Shown piece after piece: positions 1 through 13,526 of a stretch of 64,000 nucleotides of DNA (positions within the stretch are counted from its first letter, which is position 1; each line of letters starts with the position of its first letter). This stretch comes from Trichoderma breve. Lineage: Eukaryota > Ascomycota > Sordariomycetes > Hypocreales > Hypocreaceae. The stretch spans positions 5,642,001-5,706,000 of the forward strand of contig NC_079233.1 in assembly GCF_028502605.1 (NCBI RefSeq). The letters are read 5' to 3'. The notes below the pieces were generated by a model. The model did no database searches, was not told the DNA's origin, and saw only the letters and a list, made by a program, of their open reading frames with translations. Both the position numbers and the translations under genes were made by a program.

Positions 1-835
1 AGAGACCAAATTGCCCCCGCCCATGCCAAAGGCATCATCGATCAAGATCAATACGAAGGCCGCACAGCCATTACCATCGCCTCGGCCTACGCCTGTTTCG
101 AATCCAACACCTCCTAGCGACACAATAGTTGCTGCTTCTGTAGCCTCTCGTCCAGCCAACAGCAATGGCGTCCTTGCTAAGCCCACCGTCAAGTCGGAGT
201 TTCAAGCTGGTGTATTGGCTAAACGACCCAGACCAGAAAAGGGCGATGGTGTCCCGGCATCGAAGAGACCCAAGGTGGAACCGCAGCCGTCAAACCTCGA
301 TAAGATTCCTGGGGCTCCCCCGAAAAAGCGTCGTATTGTCACTCTGAAAACTTCCAATCCTAAACGGCTTGCTGTTATTCTTGGTGAATCAAAGAGTGCT
401 TCAGCCGCTTCTGCTATTCCTGGCCGGACCGCTCTGCCTTCTGCACCATCCAAGGAACAGAATTCCTTTGGGTTAGCTAAGGACACGAATGCAGCAAAGC
501 CTCCGCGTAAGCCGCTACCTTCTGGAGATGTGGTGAGAAAGCCTCTCCCAACAGGTGGCTCGTCGGCGAGCCTCCCAGGTCCTACGACGAGCAAAATATT
601 CGCGAAACATCGTCCTCCCATGCCTGGACCGAAATCACAATCACACAGCAAATCACCAAGCAAGTCGCCCAGCAAATCGGCTACTCCGCCAGTGCCAAAT
701 CAAACAGCGGCACCGGCGGCACCGGCGGCAACGGCAGCGACGGCAGCAGCAGTGGCAGCAGCAGCCGTTCCGACTGCACGCCCTAAGATTAAAATCATCA
801 GAAAGCCTCAGCCAACACAGCCTCCTCCCTCTTGA
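1..835 (+). CDS. C-terminal part of an unknown basic, Pro/Ser/Lys-rich nuclear-looking protein
   Basis: The reading frame is open from the left edge of the window to a TGA at 833-835, so about 277 C-terminal residues are visible and the true start lies outside. The segment looks disordered. It has clusters resembling nuclear localisation signals (KRPRPEK, SKRPKVEP, PKKRRIV), a run of Ser-Pro-Lys repeats (KSPSKSPSK) like those of histone-H1-type DNA-binding tails, and an Ala/Thr run encoded by a GCA/GGC-rich stretch near 710-770. The very end is basic (PKIKIIRKP). No catalytic domain is visible. A nuclear or chromatin-associated role is inferred from composition alone; I do not recognise the family. 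It is convergent with NPT1, whose stop lies 785 bp further right. Confidence 0.6.
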   Translation, partial: ETKLPPPMPKASSIKINTKAAQPLPSPRPTPVSNPTPPSDTIVAASVASRPANSNGVLAKPTVKSEFQAGVLAKRPRPEKGDGVPASKRPKVEPQPSNLDKIPGAPPKKRRIVTLKTSNPKRLAVILGESKSASAASAIPGRTALPSAPSKEQNSFGLAKDTNAAKPPRKPLPSGDVVRKPLPTGGSSASLPGPTTSKIFAKHRPPMPGPKSQSHSKSPSKSPSKSATPPVPNQTAAPAAPAATAATAAAVAAAAVPTARPKIKIIRKPQPTQPPPS

Positions 836-1619
836 ATCGCTGCTGTCTGCATGAGCGAGGAACAGCGGAACGGATGATTTGGAAAGACTGAACCTAGGGA
901 ACCCGCGGAAGTCTTACAAAGTTGATCTATCCGACAAAGGCGCAACGATGATGTTGACTAAGAATCAATATAATAGTAAACTCAGTAAAAAACAAAAACA
1001 AATACAAACGTGGGAGGGTTCTTTGATTTATGCATGGAAGACTGTGGAATTCGTACATTTGATACCTTATTTTCTTTCTTCCTTCTTCAAAAGCACTCTT
1101 TAGAAGGGTTTTCGATTGTGCTTTTTGGCATTACTCTGGCGTTTACGGGAGGGAAGGGATGACGATGACAATGCTTTCTAGGGAGTTGGCGGTCATGAAG
1201 TTGAAGATAATCAGGATGGGAAGAGGACACGGGTGGGCGGTAATATGCGTATGCTATAGAAAACAATGCGACAGCCTCATGAACCTATGTGTATAAACGA
1301 TGGATATTTGACGCCCATTTCTCACGTGTCTCGCTGTCTCTACAATCTTGCTAGAATGGACAGAACACTAGAGTAATTGTTGTGACATTCACATCATTGC
1401 AGTCTTGGTGGCAAATGGGCGCGAAAAAGTTTACTTTTGGCCTTGGCCCGTATTCTTTGTCTATCTTTATAGGGTATAAAATGAATAACTGGTGTAGTTG
1501 AAACAGTTCCCGCCATATCTCCAAGAGTATGCATATCCAGTTTTGCCTTGTAACCATAATTTTTTTTTTCTTTGGCCGCTGCTTTAATCCGCTGAGCAAA
1601 TAGGTTGAGCTTTGTCTTT
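836..1619. other. Convergent 3' spacer between the partial gene and NPT1
   Basis: No coding sequence is seen. It should contain both 3' UTRs. An A-rich patch at about 960-1005 suits the polyadenylation region of the left gene, and a T-run near 1559-1570 reads as an A-run on the NPT1 strand. Confidence 0.5.
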
Positions 1620-3153
1620 TTACGCTTTGGAATCTTCTTCTCTGCCCCATCGTGCAGTCTCGTCACCGTCTTTCCACTCTTGTTCCACATAGCCAATCTG
1701 CTGCTTGACCTTTTGGACCGTCTCCTTATCACCAGTGTTTTTACCGGCATTGTCACTGTTTTATTTTCAAGTAAGCCAACTGTCCAATTCTATGGGAGCT
1801 GTGCGCTTCACGGGGTACTCACCTAATCTTAACGGCTGGCCGACCAGCAGCTGAGCTGAGCTTAATGACAATGTTCAGTGGCACAGACTTTGTGCCAGTC
1901 TTGAGGTGCGTAAAGTCGTTTGTTAGATAGGTGCCAACACCAAATGTAGGCTGAAAGCCGTACTTTTGGGACACTTCCAAATACTCCAAGCAGCGGTCGA
2001 TGTTGAGTGAGTCAGAAAACACAATGATCTTCTTATCCTTGATACCTTGTCCATCATAGTAATCACGTAGAAGCTTGACATATTCGGCTGGATCGCCTGA
2101 GTCTTGTCGCACTCCCGCAAACATTTCGGCGTATGTCTTCATGCTTCCGTCGGCCTTCTGGAAAATTTCAGCGCCGAATCCGCCGTCGACTGGACGAATG
2201 GGCAAGCTAAAGGCCCTGAGAAATTCTTGAGTACCAAAGGTATCTGTCAGAGCAATGGACAGGTTGGTGCCAAAAGCGCTGACCCAGTGGCGCAGGGCCT
2301 CTTCTGTTGCCTTGGTGTAGTCGTTGGTTATGGCGGCAATTCCCATAAACCACTCATGAGCTACAGTTCCGACAGGAGGGATGCCAAATCGCATAGCCAG
2401 GTGAACATTGCTCGTTCCCGTCAGCTTTCCAGGAAAGCTCTTTGCGGTCGCTTCCTTGGATGCCTTGACTAAACCGCGAAACACTAGGGCCTGGGTGTGG
2501 TAATCGCGGCGTCTACGGGTTCCAAACTCGGAGGTGGTGCACCCAGCCTCCAGTAGGCGCAGTCCCTTTTCAAAAGCCTTTTCCTCTTGTCCTTCGTAGT
2601 TCCAATCCGTGTCCATGAAGCGGAAATAGGCCTCAGATGTCAGCGCCAAAATGGGGATCTCATATAGAATTGTGTCGGACCACGTGCCCTTGATCTCCAT
2701 GTGGACGTCGCCAACGTCTGAATCCGAGCCCGAGTCATCCCCGATGGGGCTGAAGGTTGTCAGAACCTGCTCTCGAGGTCGCAGCCGGAACTCCTTGAGG
2801 AATTCGAGGTAGTCAGCAGTCAGATACTTGCAGTGCTCCTGCAGGAATCGGTACTCTTCGTCAGACAGGGAGATGTTGCCGAGCTCTGTCGAGATGAGTC
2901 AGTACACATGCGCAACGGACAACTCAAGGAAGAGCAATGAGAAAGCAAAGGACTCACTTCGGATCTGCTCCTCTAACCACTTGAAAGCAGCCCTGGAGAG
3001 CCTCTTGTCGGGGGTTCTGTTAGTAAAGGCATAGGTCACGGGCACGTCCTTGAAGAACTTGAAGACGGCGCATTGCATCGTCAGCTTATACAGATCCGTG
3101 TCGAGGAAGGAGATGACTCCCTCGGGAAAGGGCGACGAGCTGTTGAAATCCAT
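1620..3153 (-). CDS. NPT1: Nicotinate phosphoribosyltransferase
   Basis: This enzyme converts nicotinate and PRPP to nicotinate mononucleotide, the entry step of the Preiss-Handler NAD salvage pathway. Three exons are predicted: 3153-2958, 2885-1823 and 1755-1620, with introns bounded by GTGAGT...CAG on both. The joined product is 464 residues, a normal length for yeast-type enzymes. The N-terminus has the family signature around SFLDTDLYKLTMQ. The motif GTVAHEW near residue 242 carries the histidine that is phosphorylated in the ATP-coupled cycle. The last exon ends with the typical fungal tail (VQKVKQQIGYVEQEW). That exon is short, and an unrelated frame overlaps it. The start is the first ATG of the frame, followed at once by conserved sequence. 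It is divergent from SIN3. Confidence 0.95.
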
Positions 3154-4499
3154 GGCTGGAGATCAAAATACAAAAAGAGGATGCAAGGCGACTGTTTGGT
3201 TTGTGGCTGTGAGGTGATTTATAGAGAGTTGTCGCAAAAGTTGTTTTGGGTTAAGTTAGTTTAAGTTCAGCCATGTTTGGCGGGGGTCTGAAGTGGTGAG
3301 AGTCGTCGCTGATAAATTCCCTAGGAACTACTAAGGAGCTATCGAACTTACCGGCGGTCCGTAGCCGGAACGAGTCAATTTGGATTTCCAGAGGAACGTG
3401 CCTGGTTATACGAGAGAATTAAAACGGCCACCAAGGTACATGCTAGCAATTTTGCTTGCTTTAGGGTTGCTGCCTAGCAGAAGCTACTAACTTGGATCCT
3501 GTCTCACCTTTTGGTGCTGTATTGTTACGGTATAGCATTCATTATCTTCTCGTCAAGTGTTAGGTACCGAATTGCTGTTAAACCTCATCTGTAACAGAGG
3601 TAATTAGGTAATGGTGGTACGAGTAAGTAAAGAGGTGCTAGCAAAACACAGATTCTGATCCATAGCTAAAGTCCGTAGCTGTTGTACTGCCCATATTAGG
3701 AGTTTCGCACCTACACAAGCGGCATCCAAGGGATGGACAATAAATAGGTGTTCAGCTAAATTAACCTCTAAAAACGTCTCATCCTCCCTTATCCTCCCCT
3801 GCCTAGCTGCATAGTATATTCTTGTGCCTATGCACGCCCTACGCTTGCGAGCCTCCCGCTGGTATTAGCATCAAAATGCTCCCCTAGCTTGTTTGCGCTC
3901 CTGATGGGCTGCATGATATCATGTCGCACCGCTGGCGCCGAATTCCGCAGCTCTAAAATCAGATAAGGGACAAACGATAATCCGAGCCATCCACCATTGC
4001 CGAACACCTTGCTGCGAGGGATGAATTCCGCTCCAGAGCGCTTATCAACACGTGACGAAGAATCCTCCGCGGCAAGCCCAGGCGATGGCCGTCAGATCTC
4101 GTCACCCTCTCAGTTCGGAGCTACTTACACCTAGGTTTGCACCGGTACAATTTGTGTGCCCTTCAGGATTTTTCTCTTGTAGCTTTTGCCGCGCCATTCC
4201 TCTGGCCAGGTCTTCTTCACGGATCAGAGATTCCATGTAGGAGTACATCGGCTCAGCTGTGCCTACAAGCTGTAAGTCAGTTTTTTTTCATTCCGCTTTC
4301 GCGCGACCCAAAGACAGCCTTCCGAATAATCTCCTGAGCCGGCTGAGAGGTGTGGATGGGCAAACATTGGCGAGGAGCTGCCAACCGCCGACATAGGCCC
4401 TTTCTGAAGAGCTTACATGGTTTCGCATTGTCTTTTGAGAAACCGTCTTTGATTGTCTCCTGAATTTTGCTAATTAAAAATGTTTCTCGGCAGATCAGC
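3154..4499. other. Divergent NPT1/SIN3 spacer with a TA-rich patch
   Basis: This spacer must hold both promoters. About 3420-3850 is unusually rich in TA, CTA and TTAG steps compared with its flanks and has no ORF. This would suit old, mutation-decayed repeat DNA, though I cannot identify a parent element. The right part carries the probable SIN3 leader. Confidence 0.4.
4272..4493 (+). other. Probable 5' UTR intron of SIN3
   Basis: A consensus donor GTAAGT at 4272 is followed 222 nt later by a branch-like GCTAAT and the acceptor CGGCAG at 4488-4493, only 6 nt before the SIN3 ATG. Removing it would place the start codon next to a splice junction. This rests on splice consensus only. Confidence 0.5.
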
Positions 4500-7400
4500 A
4501 TGAACAGCCAGAATCTCCACGGCCACGGCGGCGGCGCGCCGTACGATCGGGAGCGCGAAATGGATGAACGACATCGCGCCATTCAACAGCACGAAGAGAT
4601 GGCTCGCCGCGACCAAGAACGAGAGAGAGAGCGCGAACGAGAACGAGAGAGCGACCGTTACCCTCCGGCACCGCACCAGAGCAGCGCGGGCTCAATTCCC
4701 ATTCACCAGCCGGTGGCATCGCGGATCTCCGGTGCCATCCACAGTCCCGGAGGACTGCTCGCAAATCATAATGGAAACGCGCCTCCCATCTCACTTGGCG
4801 CTCCGTCGGGGCCCCTGGGCACCTTTGGCGGACCTCTACAGAGTGAGCATGGGCGACCGATCCAACACGGCGGGCCAGGCGGTGCGAACGGGCAACACCA
4901 GATGTTTGCATCGATCTCTCATACACAACCTCCTCCCAATAACTCACAAGCGGCGCCCGGCGGCGGTATATTTGGCGGACCTCTGCAGCCTCAACATCAG
5001 CAAGATGGAGGCCGGGGAGGCCAGCAAAATGCCACCATGGTTGGTGTAGCTCCTGGTGGGCACCAGATGCCGGGTGGCATCACACAGGGCCAGCAGCCCA
5101 TTTTAAATGTGAGTGACGGGGTTGTTTATTTTTTTATTTCCATCTTTCAGTTGTCTTTCACTTTTTCTTTCCTCTTTAAGCGTTGTGAGCGCAAGGTGAA
5201 GTGAATGGAGCCGAAGCCTGCGGGACAACCGGTAGAGAGTGGCAGCCAGCCGCCCCAGAGTGACGAGCAGAGATGATTCACTCCAGCTGCTTGTACTTTG
5301 TTCCCCTCTCCATCTCAGCCTTTTCACTTTTCACTTTTCTTTTTTCTTGCAAACACCAGCATCCTTTTCTCCATTTCCCTTCAGACCCTGTCCATCACTA
5401 CTCTACAACGGATTCTGCATGCGTTGCGACGATTGCATAAATCCTCTTCACTCTTCACCCCATCAACGTTGTACACAAGCTGGGCGCTAGCCTAAACTCG
5501 ACTGTCACCATGGATGGACCGCAGCAGTACCCTGCGGTGGCCATCACACTACCCTCTGGTCGCCCTTTGGCCAGTGTCGTTGACCCGGTGGCTCTCCAAA
5601 CGCGGGCTTTCCTCGATTTTCCAGCCGGGACACGGGAAGTAGTCACAGCGTTCGTTGGCGGTGGTGAACGACTAATCTTGGCCTGTCGCGACAACACCAA
5701 GCTTTGGGGGTTTTACCATCACTTTCATGTGCCGTTTAATCTTGTTTTATTAATGTTTCTATTTGGGTGGTGACTAACATTCTCAATCCCTTAGGATGCC
5801 CTTACCTATCTTGACCAAGTCAAAGTGCAGTTTCACGACCAACCCGATGTTTACAATCGTTTTCTGGACATTATGAAAGACTTTAAGAGCCAGGCGTACG
5901 TAAAGTATAGGGTTCTAGCAGATTTCAAACGTTGACATGCATTCAGGATTGATACACCTGGGGTGATTAACCGAGTCTCTGAACTATTTGCCGGGCATCC
6001 AAATCTGATCCAAGGATTCAATACCTTCCTTCCTCCTGGATACCGAATAGAATGCGGAGCCGGTAATGATCCCAATACTATTCGAGTTACTACTCCTATG
6101 GGGACTACAGTCCAGTCCATCGCTGGGCGAGGGCCTCAGCCTGATGGCCATGGGCTTGCAGTTGGTGGCCAGCCCTTGTTCCCCGAACGTGGAAGCCAAT
6201 GGCAACAGCGACCCCAGCACAGTATTGAGAGCCCAGAGGCTGCCTTTAGTACCCCAGTTCAAAATGGGGCAAACTTGTTCGTTCAAGCTGCGACCCAAGG
6301 TGCGTTTGATGGCCCAGGAGGTCACCAACAACGCAACCCCCCTCAGATGCCAGGAAGTGCTGGCCCGCCTGGCGGACCAAATGCGAGGAATGCTCACACG
6401 CCAATGCCCACTTCTGGTCCAGGCGCAGTCAATGGCGGTGCTGCTAACCCGGCAAACATGGAACGCCGCGGCCCCGTTGAGTTTAATCATGCCATCAGTT
6501 ATGTCAATAAGATTAAAGTAAGTGCCCATATTTATAGTATCGGCTTGAGACCTTTGGACTAATTCAAATCGGTGTAGAACCGCTTTCAGGATAAGCCGGA
6601 GATATATAAACAATTCCTTGAGATTCTTCAGACTTACCAGAGAGAGCAAAAGCCGATCCAAGATGTGTATGCCCAAGTGACAACCCTCTTCAACTCGGCA
6701 CCGGATCTCCTGGAAGACTTCAAGCAGTTTTTGCCGGAGTCTGCTGGCCAAGCTCGGGCACCTCCTGGTCGTCCGGACGACGGCGCCGTTGCTGGATCCA
6801 GCCACACGCCTCAACCCGGCATGAGGGATGGGCAGAAGATGCCCCCCTTGGGGAGCTTTCCCCCACCTGTCAGTGCCGGTAAGGACAACAAGAAGCGGCC
6901 GCGGACTGATAAGCAAACCCCTACTCCCGGCGCCCTTCTTACCGAAGCCCCCGTTGCAACCCGCATCCCTCCACAAAATATCAACGGCAGCAAGCGGCCG
7001 AAACTCAGCCACGCGAGAGGCAGCGGGGATGGCATCTCCATTGAGCCCACCCTTACGCCTGTCATGCCTGAACCTTACCCCCCTCGTTCTCCTGCAACTT
7101 CAAACCAGGAAGAGATTGCGTTCTTTGAGCGGGTTAAGAAGTTCCTCAGCAATCGGTCTTCGATGAACGAGTTCCTGAAACTTTGCAACTTGTTCAGCCA
7201 GAATATCATTGATAAGAACACTCTGTATCACAAGGGTGCCCTTTTCATTGGTGCCAGCCCAGATTTGATGGCTTTCTGGAAGGCATTTGTTGGCGTCGAC
7301 TCCCAGGATGTAGTTATTGACAACAGGCCTGCACCGCCGCTTGAAAAGGTGTCCCTGAGCAACTGCCGCGGGTATGGCCCAAGCTATAGACTCCTGCCAA

Positions 7401-9787
7401 AGAGGGTAAGCAATCACAACGCAGAACGCACTTCAGTCCGGTCCATAGTCAGCTAACAGACATGTTATTATAGGAGCGCCTTAAGCCTTGCAGCGGCCGT
7501 GATGAACTTTGCAATTCTGTCCTGAACGACGAGTGGGCTTCGCACCCAACCTGGGCTAGTGAAGATTCTGGGTTTGTCGCTCACCGTAAAAACCAGTTTG
7601 AAGAGGGCCTTCATCGCATCGAAGAAGAGCGCCATGATTACGATTTCAACATTGAAGCAAACCTGAAATGTATCCAGCTACTGGAGCCTATTGCTCAGCA
7701 GATGCTTGCAATGTCCCCAGCCGAAAGGGAGGCATTTCACATGCCCTCCGCTCTTGCTGGCCAAAGCACTTCCATCTTCAAGCGCATATGCAAGAAGATT
7801 TATGGAGAGCGTGGTATTGATGTCGTCAATGACATGTATACCAACCCATTCGACGTCATCCCTGTGCTTCTAGCTCGTATGAAGCAAAAGGACGAAGAGT
7901 GGCGCTTTTCGCAGCGTGAGTGGGAAAAGGTGTGGCATGCTCAAACGCACAACATGCACCTGAAGAGTCTGGACCACATGGGCATCCTAGTCAAATCAAC
8001 AGACAAGAGGAACCTGACGGCAAAGCATCTGGTTGATGTAATCAAGACCAAGCATGAAGAGCAACGTCGCGAGCGCATTCTTAAGGGCAAAGCTCCTCGC
8101 CACCAGTTTGTTTGGGATTTCAAAGACAAGGAGGTTGTCCTCGACCTCTTGCGCCTGATGATGCTGTATAGCATGCACAATGGGCAGCACAGCGGTCAAG
8201 AGAAGGAACGTATCCTCGACTTCTTCGAGACGTTTGTCCCTGCCTTCTTTGATCTCCCCGAAGACGTGGTTCAGGAGAGAGTCCCAAAGATGCAGCCTGA
8301 ATCTGGCGAAGAGGAGATTGAAGATCAGACTCCGGCTGAGCTAACCAACGGCCGCAGTCGCCGCAACGGAAAGAAGGGTGATCTCCTTAGAGGGGTTCTT
8401 GACCCTGGCCGAAACGGCAGCAAACCACGGAACCAGAAAGAGGACAGCGCTGCTTCTGGCAGCAAGGAGACAACCCCTGAGGTCGGATCTGCCAATGAAG
8501 AAGAGATGGCTGATGCTAACGAAGACTCTGCCGTCCCCGAGGTGTCGAACGAGCGATGGATGCCAAGTATCCCTAAGCCAGTTGTGGTCGGAGACAGCGA
8601 TAATGCGTTCCTGGACGCCGATGGCGAGCTCAAGGCAGACGGCTTCTTCACTCGCCCGTGGTATAACTTTTTCTGCAACCAAACCATGTTTGTTTTCTTC
8701 AGCATCTTCCAAACGCTGTACTCGCGACTCCTGGATATCAAAGACAGCAAGGAGGCCGTTGCAGTTGAGATTCACCGCCTCAACAAGCCTAAGCCTGCCC
8801 GAGATCTTGGATTCACTGAGAACCACATGACATTCTTCGAACCCAATGAAGAGCCTGCCAAGTTTTGGCCCAAGACTCTTGAGCTTATCGAGGATTACAT
8901 TACTGGCGAGATTGACGAGAACCGGTACCAAGATGTCATGCGACACTATTACTTGAAAAACGGCTGGAAGCTGTACACTATTCAAGATCTGCTCAAGACT
9001 CTCTGCCGCCTGGCTCTGACTTGCAAGAGCCTCGACTCGAAAGAGAAGACGCCGGATCTTATCCAGCAGTACATGGCCAACCGAGAACGAGAGGAAACGA
9101 GCTACCAGACTGAAATCAGCGCGAGAAAATTCGCTGAGAAATGTGTGAAGGATGGCGATCTGTTTGTTATCTGCTGGGTAAGTTGTATAAAATACGGGGA
9201 TTTATGTGACATTTGTATGTTCCTGTCTGCTGACTGCTTGACTCTAGTTCCCTCAAAAATCAGAAGCTACGATTCGATGGCTCCAGCGAGATGAGACGAC
9301 CTTTTATATGGATGAAATGCGTCTGCGTGAGAGGTGGCAATATTACATATCTTCCTTTATTCGAGTCGAGCCTACCGAAGGCGTTCCTCGATCGAAGCTG
9401 CAGAAGGTTGTTCTGACTCGTAATCTGCCCTCTGGAGAGTCCGACTCTGATGAGGATGCTATCCCTAAGCCGGTATCTTATAAGGAAAACCTCACTGTCA
9501 GCATTTGTCTCAAGAGTTCAAAGATGATTTGGGCACCTGGTACTTCCGAGTATTTTATTTACGACCAAGCGCCAAAGTCCAAGGAGCAGCGCGAGCAGCG
9601 CGAAAAATTCACAAAGACGCTCAGCAACTTTCGCGAGCTGAAGCTTCTTGAGAAGATGGTGCACAACCCAGTGTGGGCCAAGGATATGAGCCCCGAGGAA
9701 GTCCAAGAGCAGAACAAGAACTTCCGCAAGTGGATGGACGAGGGAATCTCTCCGGCTGTTTCTAATGAGGATGTGGATATGGATTAA
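4500..9787 (+). CDS. SIN3: Sin3 transcriptional corepressor (PAH-domain scaffold of the Rpd3-type HDAC complex)
   Basis: Sin3 scaffolds the Rpd3-type histone deacetylase complex and docks repressors through paired amphipathic helix (PAH) domains. Six exons are predicted: 4500-5108, 5795-5895, 5947-6517, 6578-7405, 7474-9177 and 9248-9787, giving 1450 residues, a usual fungal length. In order: a disordered Gly/Gln/Arg-rich N-terminus with an RERERE run; PAH1 from about residue 204 ([13 protein letters not shown]); PAH2 from about 415 ([15 protein letters not shown]); PAH3 from about 604; the HDAC-interaction domain from about 703 ([12 protein letters not shown]); a Lys/Glu-rich linker; and the conserved Sin3 C-terminal domain from about 1090. 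The first coding intron is 686 nt, far longer than the others (51-70 nt). ATG 4500 is the only ATG fitting the frame. An upstream extension would need TTG. Confidence 0.95.
5109..5794 (+). other. Long first coding intron of SIN3 with a nested 87-codon ORF
   Basis: Donor GTGAGT at 5109, branch TGACTAAC at 5771-5778 and acceptor TTAG ending at 5794. Joining the flanking exons restores the conserved junction [11 protein letters not shown] at the start of PAH1. Inside lies an ORF at 5510-5773 whose ATG has a very good context (GTCACCATGG). Its product starts [10 protein letters not shown] and matches nothing I know. It might be an alternative first exon or small protein, or chance. Confidence 0.7.
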
Positions 9788-10676
9788 GAAATCCGTCGAG
9801 CTGTTTTCTAGTGAGGATGTGGTCATGGGTTTCAGGGAAGCGGACTCCCTCCACTCTTTTGCTCTTGTTTTTTTCGTTGCATTTTTTTCTCTCCCTCTAT
9901 CCTTTTCTCTTTGAATGGAGGACTCTGCAGGCATACTTTGAGCGGAATTGGGTTGCACTCTTGATTTCATGTTTCCCTTTGCTTTTTCATTTCCTTTTTT
10001 ATCTCGTCTAATGGCTGCAAGCTTTACGAAAAGAACAAAAAGAAATGTCTCGCAGGAAACAAAAGTACAGCAGGTGAAGTGGATGGCAAGACCACTTTAA
10101 ACGAAAAACAGGACTGGCTCGACGCCGTTGATGGGATGGATATCAACGAGGGTGGTCTCTGTGCCAAGTTAGCAGTTCATCTTGCAGCGCGCTTTTTCAT
10201 TTTTTTCATATGCAATGTTACTTTTGTACTTAGGTTACGTTTATGTTTTTTCCTCTCATCAAAACTCTGTACATGTAGCTCCAGTGTAGCTTCAATTGAT
10301 ACGCAGGGTTGTTACTAAGAAGATGGAGTTGCCTCGTCGTAGCGATGTAAGCTTAGTAGTGTGAGAAGTTAAAAGTTCATTTAGACCCGGTACTTCGGGT
10401 GATGGGGTTCCTGTATAGCTGCTTATTAGAAAACTAGACGATATTAAAAGAGCCATGATTTTGAATAATTTGTTTTTTATTTAATATTTCCTATGTATAA
10501 TCCAACTCCAGCCCAGCCAAATTTCATATTGGTCTATGGCGGTATATATTGCGGGCGGGTCTATATCTCTTTGCCCAGCCAAGCTTTTTTCCTCTTCGCT
10601 TTAATTATTCACTCATATATTCATAATGCTATAATTTTGATGCCTCCGGTGCGGAAGCTGATTCAGGGGTGGGTAG
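9788..10676. other. Convergent SIN3/ERG10 3' spacer
   Basis: No gene is seen. It contains T-rich tracts near 9870-9910 and an AT-rich stretch at 10440-10500 that suits ERG10 polyadenylation on the minus strand. A small inverted repeat (ACCCG...CGGGT) sits near 10385-10400. Confidence 0.5.
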
Positions 10677-12059
<1,383 letters not shown>

Positions 12060-12171
12060 TTTGGAGGAGTTTGGAGGAATTGAATGGGTTGAATTGAATT
12101 GAACTGGCTTTGGGATGGATTGGGGAGAAGAAAAGAGTTGACAATGGGGGAGAGGCGCGAGACCAAAGGGG

Positions 12172-12179
12172 TATATATA
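12172..12179 (-). promoter_or_regulatory. TATA-type element of the ERG10 promoter
   Basis: A TATATATA core within GTATATATAC lies 113 bp upstream of the ERG10 ATG, a plausible distance for a fungal TATA box. The site is palindromic, so orientation is inferred from the nearer gene. Confidence 0.4.
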
Positions 12180-12522
12180 CTAGTGCAGTCCAGCCCAACA
12201 GATTGCAAGGCAGAGAAGGCCAAGTGATGGAGTGACAGGCCGTGTTTGGACGAGGGTGAGAAATTTATGGATCGCAGGATCGAGGCTGGACGGGATGGAG
12301 ATGAGATGAAATGACGAAGACGAAGACGACAAGGGACAAGGCTTGTTGGATCTTGCAATGGACATAGATAGACACAGATAGATGGTGCAACCAGCTCCTG
12401 TACTTAGTGTCTTGGTATCCTGTCCTATCCTGATGCCGAGTGACGGCGGAGGGGCACATTTTTTTCTTAGTGGCCGTTGTTCGGCTCTTTGGAGAGGGAC
12501 GGGACCCCTCCATACATGTACC

Positions 12523-12545
12523 ATATGTACATGTACCCAGTACAT
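12523..12545. repeat. Paired TACATGTA palindromes
   Basis: Two copies of the octamer palindrome TACATGTA, 15 nt apart start to start, flank CCATATG. The same word recurs singly in eight other places in the spacers of this window. Confidence 0.7.
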
Positions 12546-13526
12546 GGTTCGATGGCACCCAATTGTACACGCATCCAAGCAGCATTGGCTGGATGCTAGC
12601 TGGAATTGCACCTCACCGCTCCACTGGAATTGCCATGTTGGGCAGTGATTAAGCTCCAGTGTCTGGTCCACTGTACCTCATTCTAGCAAACGCCCAGGCA
12701 CATGAATTGGAGGTTCGAAGGGTGGCATGTATGGAGTACCGCAGTATTTACGGCAGATACAGGTACTTTGACCGTCAACACTCTTCAACCCCCTTGATAT
12801 TGAGTACGAGCAATATTACTGCGAGTTCAAACCAACACACCGGCCCCTTGCTGATTGCTGATAAATCCCATCTTTGATAGGTATCAATTTTACCCCATTG
12901 AGATGAAATCGCAGAAATCTGGATCTCGACAAATTCCACTTGGGCTGAGCGATTACGCTAGGAAGATGCGAGCCAGGGCCTCCCGTATCCGTATCCGTAA
13001 AGCTGTCAGAAACATCTCTGCCGCGCAGAGTGTCATTTAACAAAGGACGTGCAGACAATTATTCAATCCTTCCGATCTAATAATACGTTCAGTAATCAAG
13101 ATAATGCTCACATCACAATCTTCAAGCATGCACGTAAGATGTAGATTGCACCCTGGATTGAACAAGTCTAAGTTGGTTTGAAATGCTCAAGTACACGGGT
13201 ACGCAGCAATACGAAGTATGGAGTACCTTGTCCAAAATTGATGTTCATCGAACTTGCTGACTAAGATTTCAATGGAGAGCAACACCTTGGCCGATTGACG
13301 CCGATAAGATAAGATGCGATAATGCTTCAGCCTTGCATATCGCCACGTGATATGCTCCCGCCAGCTTTGCCTGCAGAAAAAAAGTTGCTAGAGACCCGTT
13401 TTGGTACAAGGCAGGCAGGCGGTCGGTACAGCAGGTACACGCGACTTGCGACGATACCCGTGTCTTGAGCATCTTGACTTCGTCGCCCGCCATTGACCTT
13501 GGCTTTTGGACTAGACCGACGACAAA

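Larger units (their letters stand above)
12060..13526. other. Divergent ERG10/SNU114 promoter spacer
   Basis: No coding sequence is supported. It holds the TATA-type element above and a pair of TACATGTA palindromes at 12523-12530 and 12538-12545. A CACGTG E-box-like site lies near 13345, closer to SNU114. Confidence 0.5.

Noticed and set aside
1394..1756. 120-codon Lys-rich minus-strand ORF over the last NPT1 exon
   Set aside because: The other frame gives the conserved NPT1 C-terminus, so this is a shadow.
4467..4499. N-terminal extension of SIN3
   Set aside because: Would start at TTG and crosses a likely acceptor CGGCAG. ATG 4500 is preferred.
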